DNA of 64,000 nt from Abelmoschus esculentus (GCA_035048815.1 JAUCBN010000011.1:21344001-21408000), one strand, 5' to 3'; shown: positions 46,790 to 59,248, numbered from the stretch's first letter. Program-made: numbers and translations. Notes: a model not told the origin generated them from the letters alone.

Positions 46790-48311
46790 TGTAATAACCC
46801 ATAATAATAATACAAACCCATCAGACCCAAACAAAACCCAAAGCCCAAAAATAAACCTTAAATAATTAACATAAACTAAACCTAACAAACCCTAGCCGTC
46901 GGTGACCTCTCTGCCGCCACCGCCCAAGCCGACTATTCTCCGTGAGCCACGTGTCGCTTCATCGTTGGAGGAGGAAGCCGGCCACCGCCCCACCGCCCTT
47001 CTCTGACATTCAGATCTAAAAAAGGAGGAAAAGACATAGATATTTTCATATTTTATTATGTAAAATGGGTTATAAAACCCCATGAAAATTAGAATGTAAG
47101 AGGGGATTTTTCGGAATGAAAAAATCAATAAAAAAACAGATTTGAACCATAACAAATAGATCCACCATTAAATCGCAACAAAATACGAAAGAATCAAAAA
47201 TATAGAGAAGATCAGAGCCAAACTGAGTGAAAAAATAAGGTAAAAAAAGAGTTTCGACTTATCTTTGATTTCAGATCTACACTTATAGAGATCGAATCTT
47301 GAAAATCCACCACCAGATCTGTACTCTCCACGTCGAAAGGCTTCGGAAAAGTGTAAACTTTTCGATTTTCGTCACCAGCGACCGACACGGTGGCCGACAA
47401 TGATTTGCGGCGGTCCGACAACGGAATTCCAGAGGACTCCAGAGCTCTTATGAACGCTCTGTAATTTTTGTTAAAATGAAGCCACAGGTGTTTTTTTTGT
47501 TAAAATTTGGGTATATAAGAAGACATCAAAACGACGTTGTTTTGGTGCCATCCCCTTAAGCCCAAAACGACGTCGTTTTGTCTCATAACCCATGGATCGA
47601 CCCGCGTATTCGACTCGACCCACACAGTAACCCACAAAAATGGAACAATTGCACGCTCAGTCCCAGCTTTTTCAGAGTGTTTGCATTTCAGCCCGTCTGT
47701 TTGTTTTCTCTTCCAATTTGGTCACTGATTTGTTTAATTTTAGCTCTATGTTTCTGTTTTCTTCGATTTTAGTCCCTATTTTTATCATTTTAACCATATA
47801 TTTTCTTGTTTTGCAGATTTGGTCCTTACTACTTATATTATTATTATTACTATTATTATTATAATTTATTATTATTATTAAAATATGTTTTATTATTATT
47901 TTTATTATAATTATGTTACTTATTATTAATAATTATTATTATAATAGTTTTATCATTATCATGCTAATTATTATTATTATTATTATGCTATTATTATTAT
48001 ATGTTTTATCATCATTATTATTTTTAGTTTTATTTTATTCAACTTGATTATTTTAGTTACTTAACTTATTTTATTTATTTTGAAGATCAAAATTACGGGA
48101 TCATAAAATTAACATCGGATTTATAATTTCGATCATATAAAATATTTTATAACCGATAGGTGCCGATTTCGGGCGTTATGGGGGTGCTCACCCTTCCCCA
48201 CACGTAACAGACTCCCGGACTCAACTCTGGTTCGCAGACTAAATATTTGGTGTTCCAATCGCACCGCAAAAAGATTGGTGGCGACTCCCCAGACCAAAAA
48301 CGGTGATTACA
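46790..48311 (+). repeat. Complete LTR of the Ogre-like element
   Basis: This is a 1522-base LTR with perfect terminal hexamers TGTAAT...ATTACA. GTATATAAG at 47511-47519 is a possible TATA box. AAAACGACGTCGTTTTG near 47565-47580 is a palindromic ACGT element. A long ATT-repeat tract lies at 47825-48010. GGTGGCGACTCC near its end resembles the solo LTR at 25497-36102. Confidence 0.88.
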
Positions 48312-48313
48312 GC

Positions 48314-48331
48314 TGGCGACTCCGTTGGGGA
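48314..48331 (+). promoter_or_regulatory. Ogre-type primer binding site
   Basis: TGGCGACTCCGTTGGGGA, two bases after the LTR end, is close to the tRNA-Arg-complementary TGGCGACTCCACTGGGGA of Ogre elements. Confidence 0.85.
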
Positions 48332-48760
48332 CATTTTTGAGAGTCGAGCCTAAAATCGATTACATTTTATTTAATAATTTAAATTCGATTTATTTTAATT
48401 TTGTGATCCTTTATTTTATTTATTTTAAAATATTCACTAATATTTTTAAATGTTTTTCCAGGTCTCCCCATTTCATGAGCTCTCAACCCGGGCTCTGTCC
48501 ATTTAAGTGGGAGCATGAAACCACTCCTTCATGAGGTTATGCCTCCGTGTAGGATGGAGAATTGCTTCTGGGATATTTTCCCTTTGTCTTCGTGAGATTT
48601 ATGTCTCCGTATAGACTTAGAGAAACGTATCCCCCTGAATCATGCTTATTATCCTTAGTAGGGTAATAAGTATTATTCGGGTACCTTCTAGAACCGAACC
48701 ACATGTAGTGAGACCTAGAAGCCTACCCCTTAAAATTAGCTTGTAGTTCCCTTTAGCAGT
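48332..48760 (+). other. 5' leader of an Ogre-like element, cut off
   Basis: The leader follows the primer site and includes AGGTCTCCCCATTTCATGAG and repeated TATGCCTCCGT/TATGTCTCCGT stretches. No gag follows before unrelated sequence starts at about 48760. Confidence 0.55.
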
Positions 48761-49989
48761 TTTCATTTTTTCATTCATTCCTCATTGCTCTAGGGTTCCC
48801 TATTCTTTCCCACCTTTCACCCATTCCCTTAATCCCCCCCCCCTCTTTTTTCCATTTTCAAGTAGGTCAGCCTGGTTCTCGTATCACTACTTTCATTCAG
48901 TGGGGAAAAAAAAGGAGAATTGAGAAATGTGTACAATTTAATTACAAGTGAATACTTAGTTACATTTTAGAGAGATACAGTGAGAGGACTGGCAGGCAGG
49001 CTGGTAGTAGATGAGAATCTGTACATGTATATATGTGATGATATATACAAAATCATCTGAAGCCATGAGGGAGATTGGATGGATGTCTGGTGGGTACTTA
49101 GTTTACTGGGTTAGTGAAAGAAGGATGAAATATGTTGTCATTAATATTGTTGTTCCTTTTTCTTTTTTTCCTTAAACCATTTCATCAATAAAAAAAAATC
49201 CCATCTTTTCCCCTACTACTCTCTGCAACTCCATTATTACTTGCTTAACGGTTTCATTTATCTGATATGCCATTAAACTCTGAAAACCTGGTCATGGTTG
49301 GTTTTTCCTCATTAAATAGCGTGGGTAGTTGGGTAGTTGGGCACCATTTATTGCCATATGTTTGTGCTATAGGGTAGGGATAAGAAGCAGAACACCATCA
49401 TCTGTTTCTTAAGCCATTAATGCCATGTTAGCTATTTCCATTACAGGGTTTGATTTGATTTATTGAATTTGTTTTCAAGTCAAGTTGAATAGCATTGTCA
49501 TGTGAGGAACTAGAAAGGGTTCATCTCTTTTTTTCATGGGGTAGCATTCACATGTGGGCATTTAAGTATTGCTTTTACCATCTTAAAGCATCTAAACCAA
49601 AGGTTGGGGGTTCCAAAAGTGCAAAGGGTGGGTGCTTAAACAAGACCATCACAAATTCACAACCCTTCCTTTGGAGGGTGTATAGGGGGTGCCCTTTTAG
49701 GGCACGTGTAGTGCTGTGCCAATGAATGTGAAAGTGGTCAAGTTCTGTTTTTGATTGGCTCCAAGACAGACAATAAATATGAAAATGATTTATGACTTGA
49801 TTTAGTTTTTGTGGGTATATTTTGTTTTTGGGAGTGGAGAAAAGGAGGTATCAGAGAGGGTTAAGCCTAGTGGTCCAGTTCCAAAATGTTACAGGTTCAA
49901 AGATTCCCCATTTTCATAAACCATTGCAATGTATGATGATGGGGTTGGTTTTCGGAGTTTTGCCATACCCTTGTCTGTTTTCTATTTAC
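48761..49989. other. Intergenic DNA, nothing recognised
   Basis: This stretch has a more balanced composition than its surroundings, with runs of C (48835), A and T. I found no repeat shared with the rest of the window and no open frame with a family resemblance. It may be former genic or untranslated sequence. Confidence 0.4.
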
Positions 49990-50168
49990 TTGAGCAATTA
50001 TTGAACTTGAGTTATAACCTGCTTTCTGGTAGAATTCCTACCAGTTTATGCAAGTGCAAAGAGATACAAGTTCTATCTTATCATTTAATCATTTGGAAGG
50101 AAGTCTATCGGTAAAAATTTGGAATTTGAGTAAGCAAATCTTCTATATTGGGACAAACCACTTTTAAG
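49990..50168 (+). pseudogene. LRR receptor-like gene fragment A
   Basis: NLSYNLLSGRIPTSLCKCKE is an LRR typical of plant LRR-XII receptor-like kinases (the At3g47570/FLS2-like kind). The following LRR is frameshifted. The fragment ends at AAG|GTAATG, which has the form of a splice donor and matches the donors at 51971 and 61699. No upstream exon is seen, so it is a pseudogene fragment. Confidence 0.75.
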
Positions 50169-51608
50169 GTAATGTGTACAAATATTGCAAGTGTTTTGGT
50201 TTTTAGTTACTATTTAAAGTGTTTTTCCCCCACAGTATTCTAAGAATGGGAATAAGTTACTATTTCAAGTTTTTTTTCCTCTAAATGAATAGTTTAAAAT
50301 TTTAAAATAAAGATTAGAGAGTAAACTAATAAAAGAAATAATATCTAATAATACGCGAGAGATATCTTGTCAATGATGCTTTTATTTAATTATTACAATA
50401 ATTCTTACTAGCATCTGAGTTCTAACATTGATATGTGTTTTTGTAATTGCTTAACTCTTCTTAACATGTTTGCTTGTGAGGCTAATAAATTTATAGGTAA
50501 ATAAATAAAAGAGAAGAAATTTACTTTCAAATAAACATTATTAATATTTTTAAGTTACAGCAAAAATTCTTAATCTCTTTTCTATGTATCCTTTTGTGTT
50601 TACTGTTAAATTTTTTTAAAAATTTGAATTTTAAACCGTAACCCTAATTTTCTATATCATAAACCCTACGTCTTAAAAAATATACCTTACCCTAATTCCC
50701 TAAACCCTAACCACAACACATAACCTTAAAACTTACACTTTAAGCCCTCTAATTTAAAACGAAGGCACAACGGATGCATGAGAAAAAGGTAGACGATTTA
50801 CAGCCTTTAAGGTCTACTAGATGGTGTATTATTTCTATACTTAACTTTCGGTTTGTTCAATTATAACATTGGACTTTCATTTTGATTCAATTATACTATT
50901 TGACAATTAAAATCCAAACAAAGTGACAATATGAATAAAATGATGTCATTTTTGTGTGACTATAGATGCTCAAAATGATATCGTTTTAGGCACTAAACTT
51001 TCAAGGGTATGTCGATTTTGCCAATAAATTAGAACATTCAATAAAAATCGTTATAAAAGTTATTAATTGTCATGTAAACATTGATGTGTATATGTGATAA
51101 TATTATAACGTTAACGATATTTTGAGGATGAAATTAGAACATTCAAAAGTTTGAGGACCAAAATTATAATAAGAGTCATAATTTTTGGATAAAATTTAAA
51201 CATTCAAAAGTTTAAAGACCATTTTAGAATGGAGCTATAGTTTGAGATGAATTTGAAACATTTAAAAGCTTAGGGATCAAATCAAAATGAAGATAAAGTG
51301 TTGGAACATGTAGTACAATTAACTCTTTTATGATAGATTTTTTTGTTTTATAATATTATCAAATAAATTGACAAGTTCAAAAGTTGAATTATTTTGTTTG
51401 TTATTTATTTTTTGAATTATGTTTCATAATTTTACGGGTCTTAGTTCCCTATACTATCTACTCAATTGCAAAAATAATAATTTATTTTAAACTATTTTTT
51501 AAATAATGAAACATATGTAAAAACACGAAAAAGAAACATACAATTATGTTTCATAATTCCTGCTGATAGTTGAGTTATAACTTTAATACGTGGATTTTGT
51601 AATTGCAG
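50169..51608. other. AT-rich stretch between LRR fragments A and B
   Basis: It starts with GTAATG and ends with TTGCAG, so it could be an expanded intron. It includes ACCCTAA-like motifs (50640-50735) and a segment (about 50985-51310) repeating ATTCAAAAGTTT, which recalls the foldback element of the 7.3-kb unit. No gene is seen. Confidence 0.5.
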
Positions 51609-51970
51609 GTGAAATTCCAAAAGAAATTGAAATTTTAACTCTTCTTAGTAAATTTGATTGTAAAGCTAACAATTTTACCGGTTCAATACCTTCTGTTTCA
51701 ATCGATTTGCTTTCATTAGAAATCATCAATTTCAACTTCAATAATCTCACTAGTAACATACGAGACCACATGTTCAATCATCTTCCGAATTTGAAAGAAT
51801 TGTACTTGGCTGTTAACATGTTGTCTGGAAAAATTTCAGACAATTTATTCAAATGCAAAGACTTAATAGAGTTATCCTTGACACTAAACCAATTGAGGGA
51901 AGTTTACCAGGAAAAATTGAGAATTTAGACAGGCTTCAGTTCTTAACCATCGTTGGAAACCACTTGAAAG
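51609..51970 (+). pseudogene. LRR receptor-like gene fragment B
   Basis: This exon-like segment lies between TTGCAG and GTAATG. It encodes IPKEIEILTLLSKFDCKANN, INFNFNNLTSNIRDHMFNHL and LKELYLAVNMLSGKISDNLF, about four LRRs of the extracellular domain. Near 51895 the frame breaks, and the last LRR continues in another frame. Confidence 0.8.
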
Positions 51971-52102
51971 GTAATGTACAATAACCATTTTTTAAGTGTT
52001 TGCATGCATTTTTCAAAGTAAATAATTATAAGGATGTAAGACCAGTTTTTCTACAAGTACGTGAGAACTTTAAATTTGGTCTGAATTTTTTTATTACAAG
52101 TG

Positions 52103-52175
52103 AAATTTCAGAGCAAATTGTGAATCTAATTCTTCTCAAAATCTTAGAGTGTTCTCGTAACAACTTCTCAGGTAT
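52103..52175 (+). pseudogene. LRR receptor-like gene fragment C
   Basis: The fragment encodes SEISEQIVNLILLKILECSR then NNFSG, one LRR. The acceptor reads ACAAG|TGAAATT where the related junctions read CAG|GTGAAATT, so this splice site looks destroyed by a G to A change. It stops after the LRR. Confidence 0.65.
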
Positions 52176-52339
52176 AAATGGGTAGACCGATACCCTCAAC
52201 TTATAAATATGATTGCTCCTATTATACATATCCAAAATTACTCTGGCTCTAACGTTGTATTATCCATTTTAGATTCTTATATGAACAATCAACTTATTTT
52301 CCTTAAAATCTTAATCATTGTACTCACTTTTTTCACCGG

Positions 52340-52740
52340 CTAGCATAGTTTTTGCTCTGATACCAATATTAAATAAAGAGTACTATCAGAAATGTAATAC
52401 CAGGTTCGAAGGTCTCGAAAACGATAGAAGCATAACAGGGAGCTACTATTCTCATACATGAGGCAAGTACCTATGCAAATATATATATTTAACAGCACAA
52501 ATTTTATCTTTACATTTCTCAAAAACATAGAAATAAAGACATAAAAAGAGATGTTTAGTGGGAAATAAATTCAGTAGAGAGATACATATTAGGAAGGAAA
52601 TAAATTCAATAGAGAGAGACATATTAGGAAGACAAAGACACAGACACATGGAGCAATTAAATGGTGAGAGAAAAACAAGAAGAAATGCATTAAAAGCAAT
52701 GGGGGTTAGATTTGAGATTAAGGTTTTGAAAATTAATTAA
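52340..52740. mobile_element. Retroelement remnant with tRNA-iMet primer-site motif
   Basis: TGCTCTGATACCAATATTAAATAAAGAG (complement of TGGTATCAGAGC) at about 52354-52381 has the form of a minus-strand primer site next to an LTR edge. The same sequence occurs at about 59572. No coding domain remains. The end at 52740 is approximate. Confidence 0.5.
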
Positions 52741-53261
52741 TTGTGCAGTACTGTTCTCGCTTTTTCTTGCTTTGATTTCAAGATTTGCAAGATCTAATTA
52801 CTAATAATTTTTTTAAAGATTTTTGACATAATTTATATTCGAGATTCATAATTTTCATTTTTAACAATATTATCGTCAACATTTAAATACGTGTCTTATC
52901 ATCGCACCCATAGATCTCTGTTCCAAAATTATTGTAGTGCAGCTTTTGTATATAGACAAAATGCATAAAAGTATTGAATCAGAATGGTGGAGTAAAATTC
53001 AGACATTATTCATGTGAAATGGGGCATGGTTTTTATGAAAGGTTGTTAAATTATGAGTTATAGACGGGAAAAATGATATCTTTTAAATAAAGTATTGCAT
53101 TCGAGTTAAGAAAATACGTCTTCAACTTAAAATTTGATTCGATTAACTTTAAATATAGTTAGAACATTTATAATAGAAGTATGTAAATCGGGTTTGGTTA
53201 ATTAGAAAATTATTGGAAAATTATTTCAGTTATTTGATAAATTTAAATTAGGATGAGTTTA
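52741..53261. other. AT-rich intergenic DNA, nothing recognised
   Basis: No open frame or repeat was recognised in this roughly 520-base stretch. Confidence 0.4.
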
Positions 53262-54110
53262 CCACGTGCGACGAATATTGATGAACACCATTAATGATGA
53301 ACATCGTTGAACAATATTAAATTAATTAATAAAAATTCTAAATTTTAAGGACTAAACATATAATTTCAAATTATTTAAAATATATATTTTATTTTATTTT
53401 TAAAATAATTTATTTAAATTATTTTTAATTTTAAAAATAAAAATAATAAATCAAAAATCTTAAACCCTAAAATCCAAAACAATAAATCATACACTCTAAA
53501 ATATTAAACCTTAAACACTAAAATCCAAAACAATAAATCATAAACTTTAAAATATTAAACCTTAAACCCTAAAATTCAAAATAATAAATCATAAACTCTA
53601 AAACCCTAAAACAATAAAACCCTAAAATCTAAAAATATAACCCTAAACCCTAAAATAAAAAATATGAAATTCTAAAAGTATAAACCCAAACCAAATTTAG
53701 TTTAAAAGTTTAGGTTTTAGGTTTAGGGATTTTGGTTATTTTAGGGTTTAAGATTTTATGGTTTAGATTTAGTGTTTATGATTTAGTATTTTTAAGTTTT
53801 TTGGTTTTAGGTTTTGGATCTAGGTTTTTAAGATTATATTTTAGGGTTTATAATTTAATGTTTAGTGATTTAGGTTTTTATTTTTATTTTGATTTTAGGG
53901 TTTAGAATTTAGGGTTTTTTATTCTTTAAATTAATTTTTAGGGTTTAGTATTTTTATTTAATTAATAAAATATACATATAAAAAGTAATTTAATAAAAAT
54001 AATTTAAATAATTTATAATTATATTTTGAGTCCTTAAATATTTTAATCTTTATAAATCAGTTTAATAGTGTCCAACGATGTTCTTCATTAACGGTGTTCG
54101 ACGCCCGTTG
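53262..54110. mobile_element. 850-bp foldback element with telomere-like motifs in its arms
   Basis: The two halves are imperfect inverted repeats centred near 53690. The left outer arm has GAACACCATTAATGATGAAC and the right outer arm, reverse-complemented, has GAACACCGTTAATGAAGAAC. The inner arms are filled with AAACCCTAAA-like motifs on the left and TTTAGGGTTT-like motifs on the right. There is no open frame. Ends and target duplication are approximate. Confidence 0.7.
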
Positions 54111-55309
54111 TAGAATTTTTCTTTAAATTATTTAATTTTTATCTCAAATCATAGTAATTAAACTAAAAATTGGTTGATTATTCAGGTTGGTTCTAAATTT
54201 TTTTTATTTATTAAAATATCAAATATACTAATATAATAAATTTAATAGTTATTCGATTGTGATAAAAATACAAAAATAACTAGAAAGTAGAAAATAAGAG
54301 TTCACACTTTATATTCATCAAACTCATGACCAATATTTTTTAAAAGAATTGGAGGTATACTATAAAACCTTTAGATTATAAGATATTTTAATACATAAAA
54401 TTTATAAAATATTATAGATAACCAATCGGATTGATTAACTAATTTTTATTTAAAACAATAAATTATAACCTAACCAAAATATATTTTTTAAAATTTATAC
54501 CAAAATTTAATTTTTTGAATTCAAAAAATTAATTATTTAAAAATTCTAAATTTATTTTAATTTCTCATTTTTTTTACAGAACTCAAATTATAAATATTGA
54601 TTATCCTAAAATGACTGAGATAATAATAAGGTTATAAAACTTTGTTATTATTAATATATTTATAAAGATATCCGTCACCCATAACTCAATTACACATGTT
54701 CCATGTATCATTGGCAAAGATAGGACAACAAACCAACCCTACAACTTTAATTACATCGATAGGAAAGCTTGGAAGAAGTGGAAGATAGATTTAAAGTAGA
54801 AAATGAAGAAAATGGAAAGCAGCGAAAAAAAATACTTAATATTTTTAGTTACTCATTTACGTATTATATTAAGTTAAATAATATTAAATTAATAAATTTA
54901 TGTTAATAAGGTTGGTCCAAATAATAATTAATGTAGTATCTTTTAAAGAGATTTTGATTTTAAATTTTTATGTGTATAAAATTTTTTATCGAGAGATAAA
55001 ACATTAAAGTTAAGTGCGCGAGTGAAATCTCGAGATTTAAGAATAATAAAATAGTTTAAAATGTGATGAATTAAAATAAGATTAAACTAAAATAGAATTA
55101 CAATTATTATAAAAATTATAAGAATTTTATTATTGTTTTTTTTATATGTATCAAGTTTTTTATAATGACAAAAAAAATTAGTATATATTGAATTTTTTAT
55201 AAAAAATATAAGAATTTTGATATATATATTTTTTTTAAATTTTAAGAGTGTAAGATTTTCGGTACATATAAATTTATAATATATAAAAATTAATAATAAA
55301 AATCTTCTT
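54111..55309. repeat. AT-rich repeat block, related to 56765-56890 and 57700-58200
   Basis: 54678-54790 (ACCCATAACTCAATT... to GGAAGAAGTGG) recurs at 56773-56885. 54815-55310 recurs at 57705-58195 with few changes. No gene is seen. Confidence 0.75.
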
Positions 55310-55690
55310 CGATACCTTCAATCTTGACAGGGCTTAACGATCTGCTGATCCTGAACTTGTCTTCCAATTCTCTCAGTGGTCTTCTGCCAATTGATATTGG
55401 GAAGTGGACAACTGCAGCTAGTATCGATTTTTCAAACAATCAGTTCTTCGGTGAAATTTAAAATGAGGTTGCTGATCTCGGTGCCCTCACTTATTTTTCT
55501 TTATCGAATAATAGAATCACAGGTTTTATTCCTTATTCATTTGGTGACTTGTTGAGCTAGGAATCATTGGATTTGTCAAGAAATATTCTAATCGGAGAGA
55601 TTTCAAAGTCCTTGAAAAAACTTCGTTTTTTCAAATATTTCATTGTCTCTTTCAATAGTCTTGAAGGAGAAATTCCTGGTGAAGGATTAA
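55310..55690 (+). pseudogene. LRR receptor-like gene fragment D (C-terminal LRRs)
   Basis: The translated segment contains LLILNLSSNSLSGLLPIDIG, KWTTAASIDFSNNQFFGEI, ALTYFSLSNNRITGFIPYSF and ESLDLSRNILIGEISKSLKK, the last extracellular LRRs before the transmembrane region of LRR-XII kinases. In-frame stops occur after FFGEI and before ESLDL. No membrane or kinase part follows. Confidence 0.8.
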
Positions 55691-56096
55691 TAATGTTAAA
55701 TTAAAAAGTTATTTTTTAATTTTAATTAAGTTTTTTTAAAAAAAATTATTTATTAATGTTAACAGTAAGATTAACTTAAAAATAAACTAAATTAAACTGA
55801 TAATAAAATAAATATATTTTACTATTAAAATCTATCAAAAATTATTCTGTCAATTAAAATTATTATCTTAATAATAATTATAAATTTTAAAAATTAGGAT
55901 TCCTTGCGATAAAACAATTTTATCGTGATATAGCGGTATTTTAATGTTGTTAAAAATTAAATATCAAAATTTATTTTTTGTATTTTTCTTTAATTTCTTT
56001 CAAGTTGATGTCAATTTTTGTATTTTGCTCTGATACCATGTGAGAATTGTAGCATGTTAGTGACTGAAATTATCGAATCTACAACGACTTAAACAT
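55691..56096. repeat. Repeat with primer-site remnant, related to 60770-61175
   Basis: Both copies run from an AAAAAGTTATTT stretch to TTGCTCTGATACCATGTGAGAAT. The GCTCTGATACCA motif directly before TGTGAGAAT has the layout primer site + LTR start of a minus-strand retroelement. No coding is present. Confidence 0.65.
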
Positions 56097-56321
56097 ATGG
56101 ACTTTAATAACATTAGCTTCGATGGAGAAATCTCATCATGTTTAGAATCATTAACTAAACTTCGGGTGTTGAGTTTGTACTATAACAACTTGAAGGGTGT
56201 TATTTTATTCTCTTTAGGCTATTCGCCAAAACTAGAGGAGTTGAACTTGTATGAAAACCAGCTTTCGGGTTTAACACTCTCCTCTGTCTTCAATATATCT
56301 TCGTTGCAAGTTCTTGATTAG
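56097..56321 (+). pseudogene. LRR receptor-like gene fragment E
   Basis: The fragment encodes DGEISSCLESLTKLRVLSLY, NNLKGVILFSLGYSPKLEEL and NLYENQLSGLTLSSVFNISS, three LRRs. It is closely related to fragment I at 61180-61473. A TAG follows VLD, and the next LRR is cut. Confidence 0.82.
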
Positions 56322-56382
56322 GCACTAATATGCTCATCGGTTCAATACCCTTTGTTCCGATCGATTTTATGATATCTTTCAC

Positions 56383-56757
56383 GTGGGCTTAACGATTTGT
56401 TGGTTTTGAACTTTTCTTACAATTCTCTCAGTGGTCCTCTGCCAATTAATATTGGGAAGTGGACAGCTGCAGCTAGTATCAATTTTTCAAACAAATAGTT
56501 CTTTGATGAAATTTAAAATAGGATTGCTGATCTCGGTGCCCTTCCTTATTTTTCTTTATCCAACAATAGAATCACAGATTCTATTCCTGATTCATTTGGT
56601 GACTTCTTGAGTTAGGAATCATTGGATTTGTCAAGAAATATTCTAACCGGAGAGATTTCAAAGTCTTTAAAGAAACTTTGTTTCCTCAAATATTTCAATG
56701 TCTCTTTCAATAGACTTGAAGGAGAAATTCCTGGTGGAGGATTAATAATGTTAAATT
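56383..56757 (+). pseudogene. LRR receptor-like gene fragment F (copy of D)
   Basis: This is a near copy of 55325-55690 with the same LRR order and the same stop before the ESLDLSRN repeat, plus further stops. The shared stops show it was already broken when duplicated. Confidence 0.8.
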
Positions 56758-59150
56758 TTGTTTAACCGGAGATATTTGTCACCCATAACTCAATTGCACA
56801 TGTTCCATTTACCATTGGCAAAGATAGGACAACAAACCAACCCTACAACTTTAATTACATCGATAGGAAAGCTTGGAAGAAGTGGAAGAAGTAAAAAAGG
56901 AAGAAAATGGAAAGTAGCGAGAAAACAACAACATGAAAAAAAAGGAAAACGAGTGTTTGCCACTGGTCCATGAGAAGAAAAATCATTTAAACTGAACCAA
57001 TCATAAATATTATAATTATTTATAATTAAATTTAAACAACGATCGGAATAACTTGACTATAATCAAGATAAATTTTTTAAAAAATAAATTTTAAATTTTA
57101 TTATATTTTAAAAAGGATATGTAAATTAAATAAGGAAATCGTCCAAGTGTGAAAAGAATTAAATAGATTGGGCCCATGTCCACCAGAAAAGAAACGCGGG
57201 AATGACAGACGAAAACCACGAGGGATGGCCACTTTATTTTTATTATTATTATTTATTCATTCATTATTATTTATCGATTTAACAATTTAAATAGAAATTA
57301 AATTTTTAAATTGAGTAAAATTAAAAGAACATGTATAAAGTTTAAAATCGATTTGCTTCTTAAAAATATATTTTTTCAGATATAGTTTTAATTTTTTCAA
57401 AAATTGAAAATATATTAATTAATAGAAATAAAAATTGTTTTAAAAATTAAAATAGTGTAAATTTGTTTGTATCTAGTCTTGAAATTTAAAAAAAAAATAT
57501 ATTTGATTATTTTTTATTTAATATATATTTTAGTTTGTTTTGCGGCTATAAAAAATTTTATTCTAAAGGTTTTAAGTTCTAATCTCATTGAGTATATGAT
57601 TTTTTATATTTGGTACAACTAACAACTAATAGCAGAAGGAAATTGCAGAATGCAGTAAGGAAAAATATTACATCTAAGTTTCACCAAAAAAACGTTTATT
57701 TATTACTCTAACAAAAAAAAATACTTAATATTATTAATTACTCATTTATGTATTATATTAAGTTGAATAATATTAAATTAATAAATTTATGTTAATAAGG
57801 TTGGTCCAAATAATAATTAATGTAGTATCTTTTAAAGAGATTTTGATTTTAAATTTTTATGTATATAAAATTTTTTATCGATAGATAAAACATTAAAGTT
57901 AAGTGAGCGAGTGAAATCTCGAGATTTAAGAATAATAAAATAGTTTAAAATGCGATGGATTAAAATAAGATTAAACTAAAATAGAATTAAAATTATTATA
58001 AAAATTATAAGAATTTTATTATTGTTTTTTTATATGTATTAAGTCTTTTTATAATGACAAAAAAAATTAGTATATATTGAATTTTTTATAAAAAATATAA
58101 GAATTTTGATATGTATCATTTTTTTTAAAATTTTAAGAGTGTAAGATTTTCGGTACATATAAATTTATAATATATAAAAATTAATAATAAAAATCTTATA
58201 ATTTTTGTAATAATTTTAATTTTACTTTATTTAATCTTATTTTAACTTATCTTCGTTAAAAAAATCCATCAATAATACCTTCTTAAGAGTAAAGTTATTC
58301 TATTTTCATCTTTAATTATTTTTTTATTTAATTTTTAATGTGGGTTTCTTTTAGTTGTTTGGTTTGAAATTCTTTATTTTTTATTTTTAAAATTTTTTGG
58401 GAGAACATTTCAATACTGTAAGTTCAGATTTTAAGTACCGTTCTCTTACTAATATCGATAAAGTTAATTGTTTATAAATGTTAGAAAGTATAGGTTGGTG
58501 AGATTTCCTATTTTAAGTTCATAAAGCATGTTTATGTTGTTGCTCTTTTAGTTCATTCTTCTAATAGAACCTGCTCTTTATTTAGGTCTCCTTCATGGTA
58601 AAATAGAGTTTCCAGATTAGGCCTGTGATGTGACTATAATTCTATGTATTCTTATTCGTGCTAATGATGATAAACTTTCAAAGGGGCCATCTTCAGGTCT
58701 AGAAAAAAGACTAGAAAATTTATGACGGTTTTGATTTTGAGTTATAATAATTTAATTAAGATTTTCGCGGCAATGTGTGGGTACAATCTGATTATGTTGC
58801 ATGGATACAGATAAAGAAACAGATACAAAAGTAAAGATAAAAAATGATAATTTTAAAATTTTAAGGTACAAGTACGATAAAATATAAAATAATATAAATA
58901 AATAATTTATTTAAAATTTTAAGGTACAATCTGTTTATGCCGTTGCTCTTTTAGTTCATTCTTCTGATAGAACCTGCTCTTTATTTAGCTGTAAATCTAC
59001 CTCCGAAAAAACACCAAACGCCTCCAACTGATTTCATCCGTATCCCATCAACGTGGGACGTCTACAGTACGTTTCCTCGCCGTTCCCATCCAGTCCCCGT
59101 CCCTAAAACGTTTTGAGTACTTGAAACTGCATATGAATGTCGTACCGGTG
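56758..59150. other. AT-rich repeats and duplicated fragments, no intact gene
   Basis: This contains the second copies of the blocks described at 54111-55309. The segment 58420-58735 matches 63270-63665 and includes an exon-like piece described there, here with a stop (GACTAATAAATT region not open). 58935-58990 repeats GTTGCTCTTTTAGTTCATTC seen at 58545. No intact gene is seen. Confidence 0.55.
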
Positions 59151-59248
59151 CTTCTTAGTAATCTGGTGTGCATAAAGAATTGTTATCTACCTATTTCGGT
59201 CGCGCCTTCCATGTTAGACTCACAGACGCCATTTTCATCGACTCGGCC

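Larger units (their letters stand above)
41746..48760 (+). mobile_element. Defective Ogre/Tat-type retrotransposon, gag only, with a second leader
   Basis: The order on the plus strand is a 168-base start of an LTR, gag, non-coding sequence with tandem repeats, a purine-rich tract, a complete 1522-base LTR, then a primer site and leader. The pol domains are absent. A leader after the right-hand LTR means it also served as the 5' LTR of another copy, so this is the remains of an LTR-sharing tandem or a recombinant. The right boundary at 48760 is approximate. Confidence 0.8.

Noticed and set aside
46291..46794. 167-codon Lys- and Ser-rich open frame before the Ogre-like 3' LTR
   Set aside because: It starts in a GAA/AAG simple repeat, runs to the LTR edge and has no domain resemblance; it could be a short element-specific frame, but I cannot support that.
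53440..53960. Possible interstitial telomere
   Set aside because: The AAACCCT units are irregular and not in tandem, and they sit in an inverted repeat, so they are degenerate motifs rather than telomere arrays.
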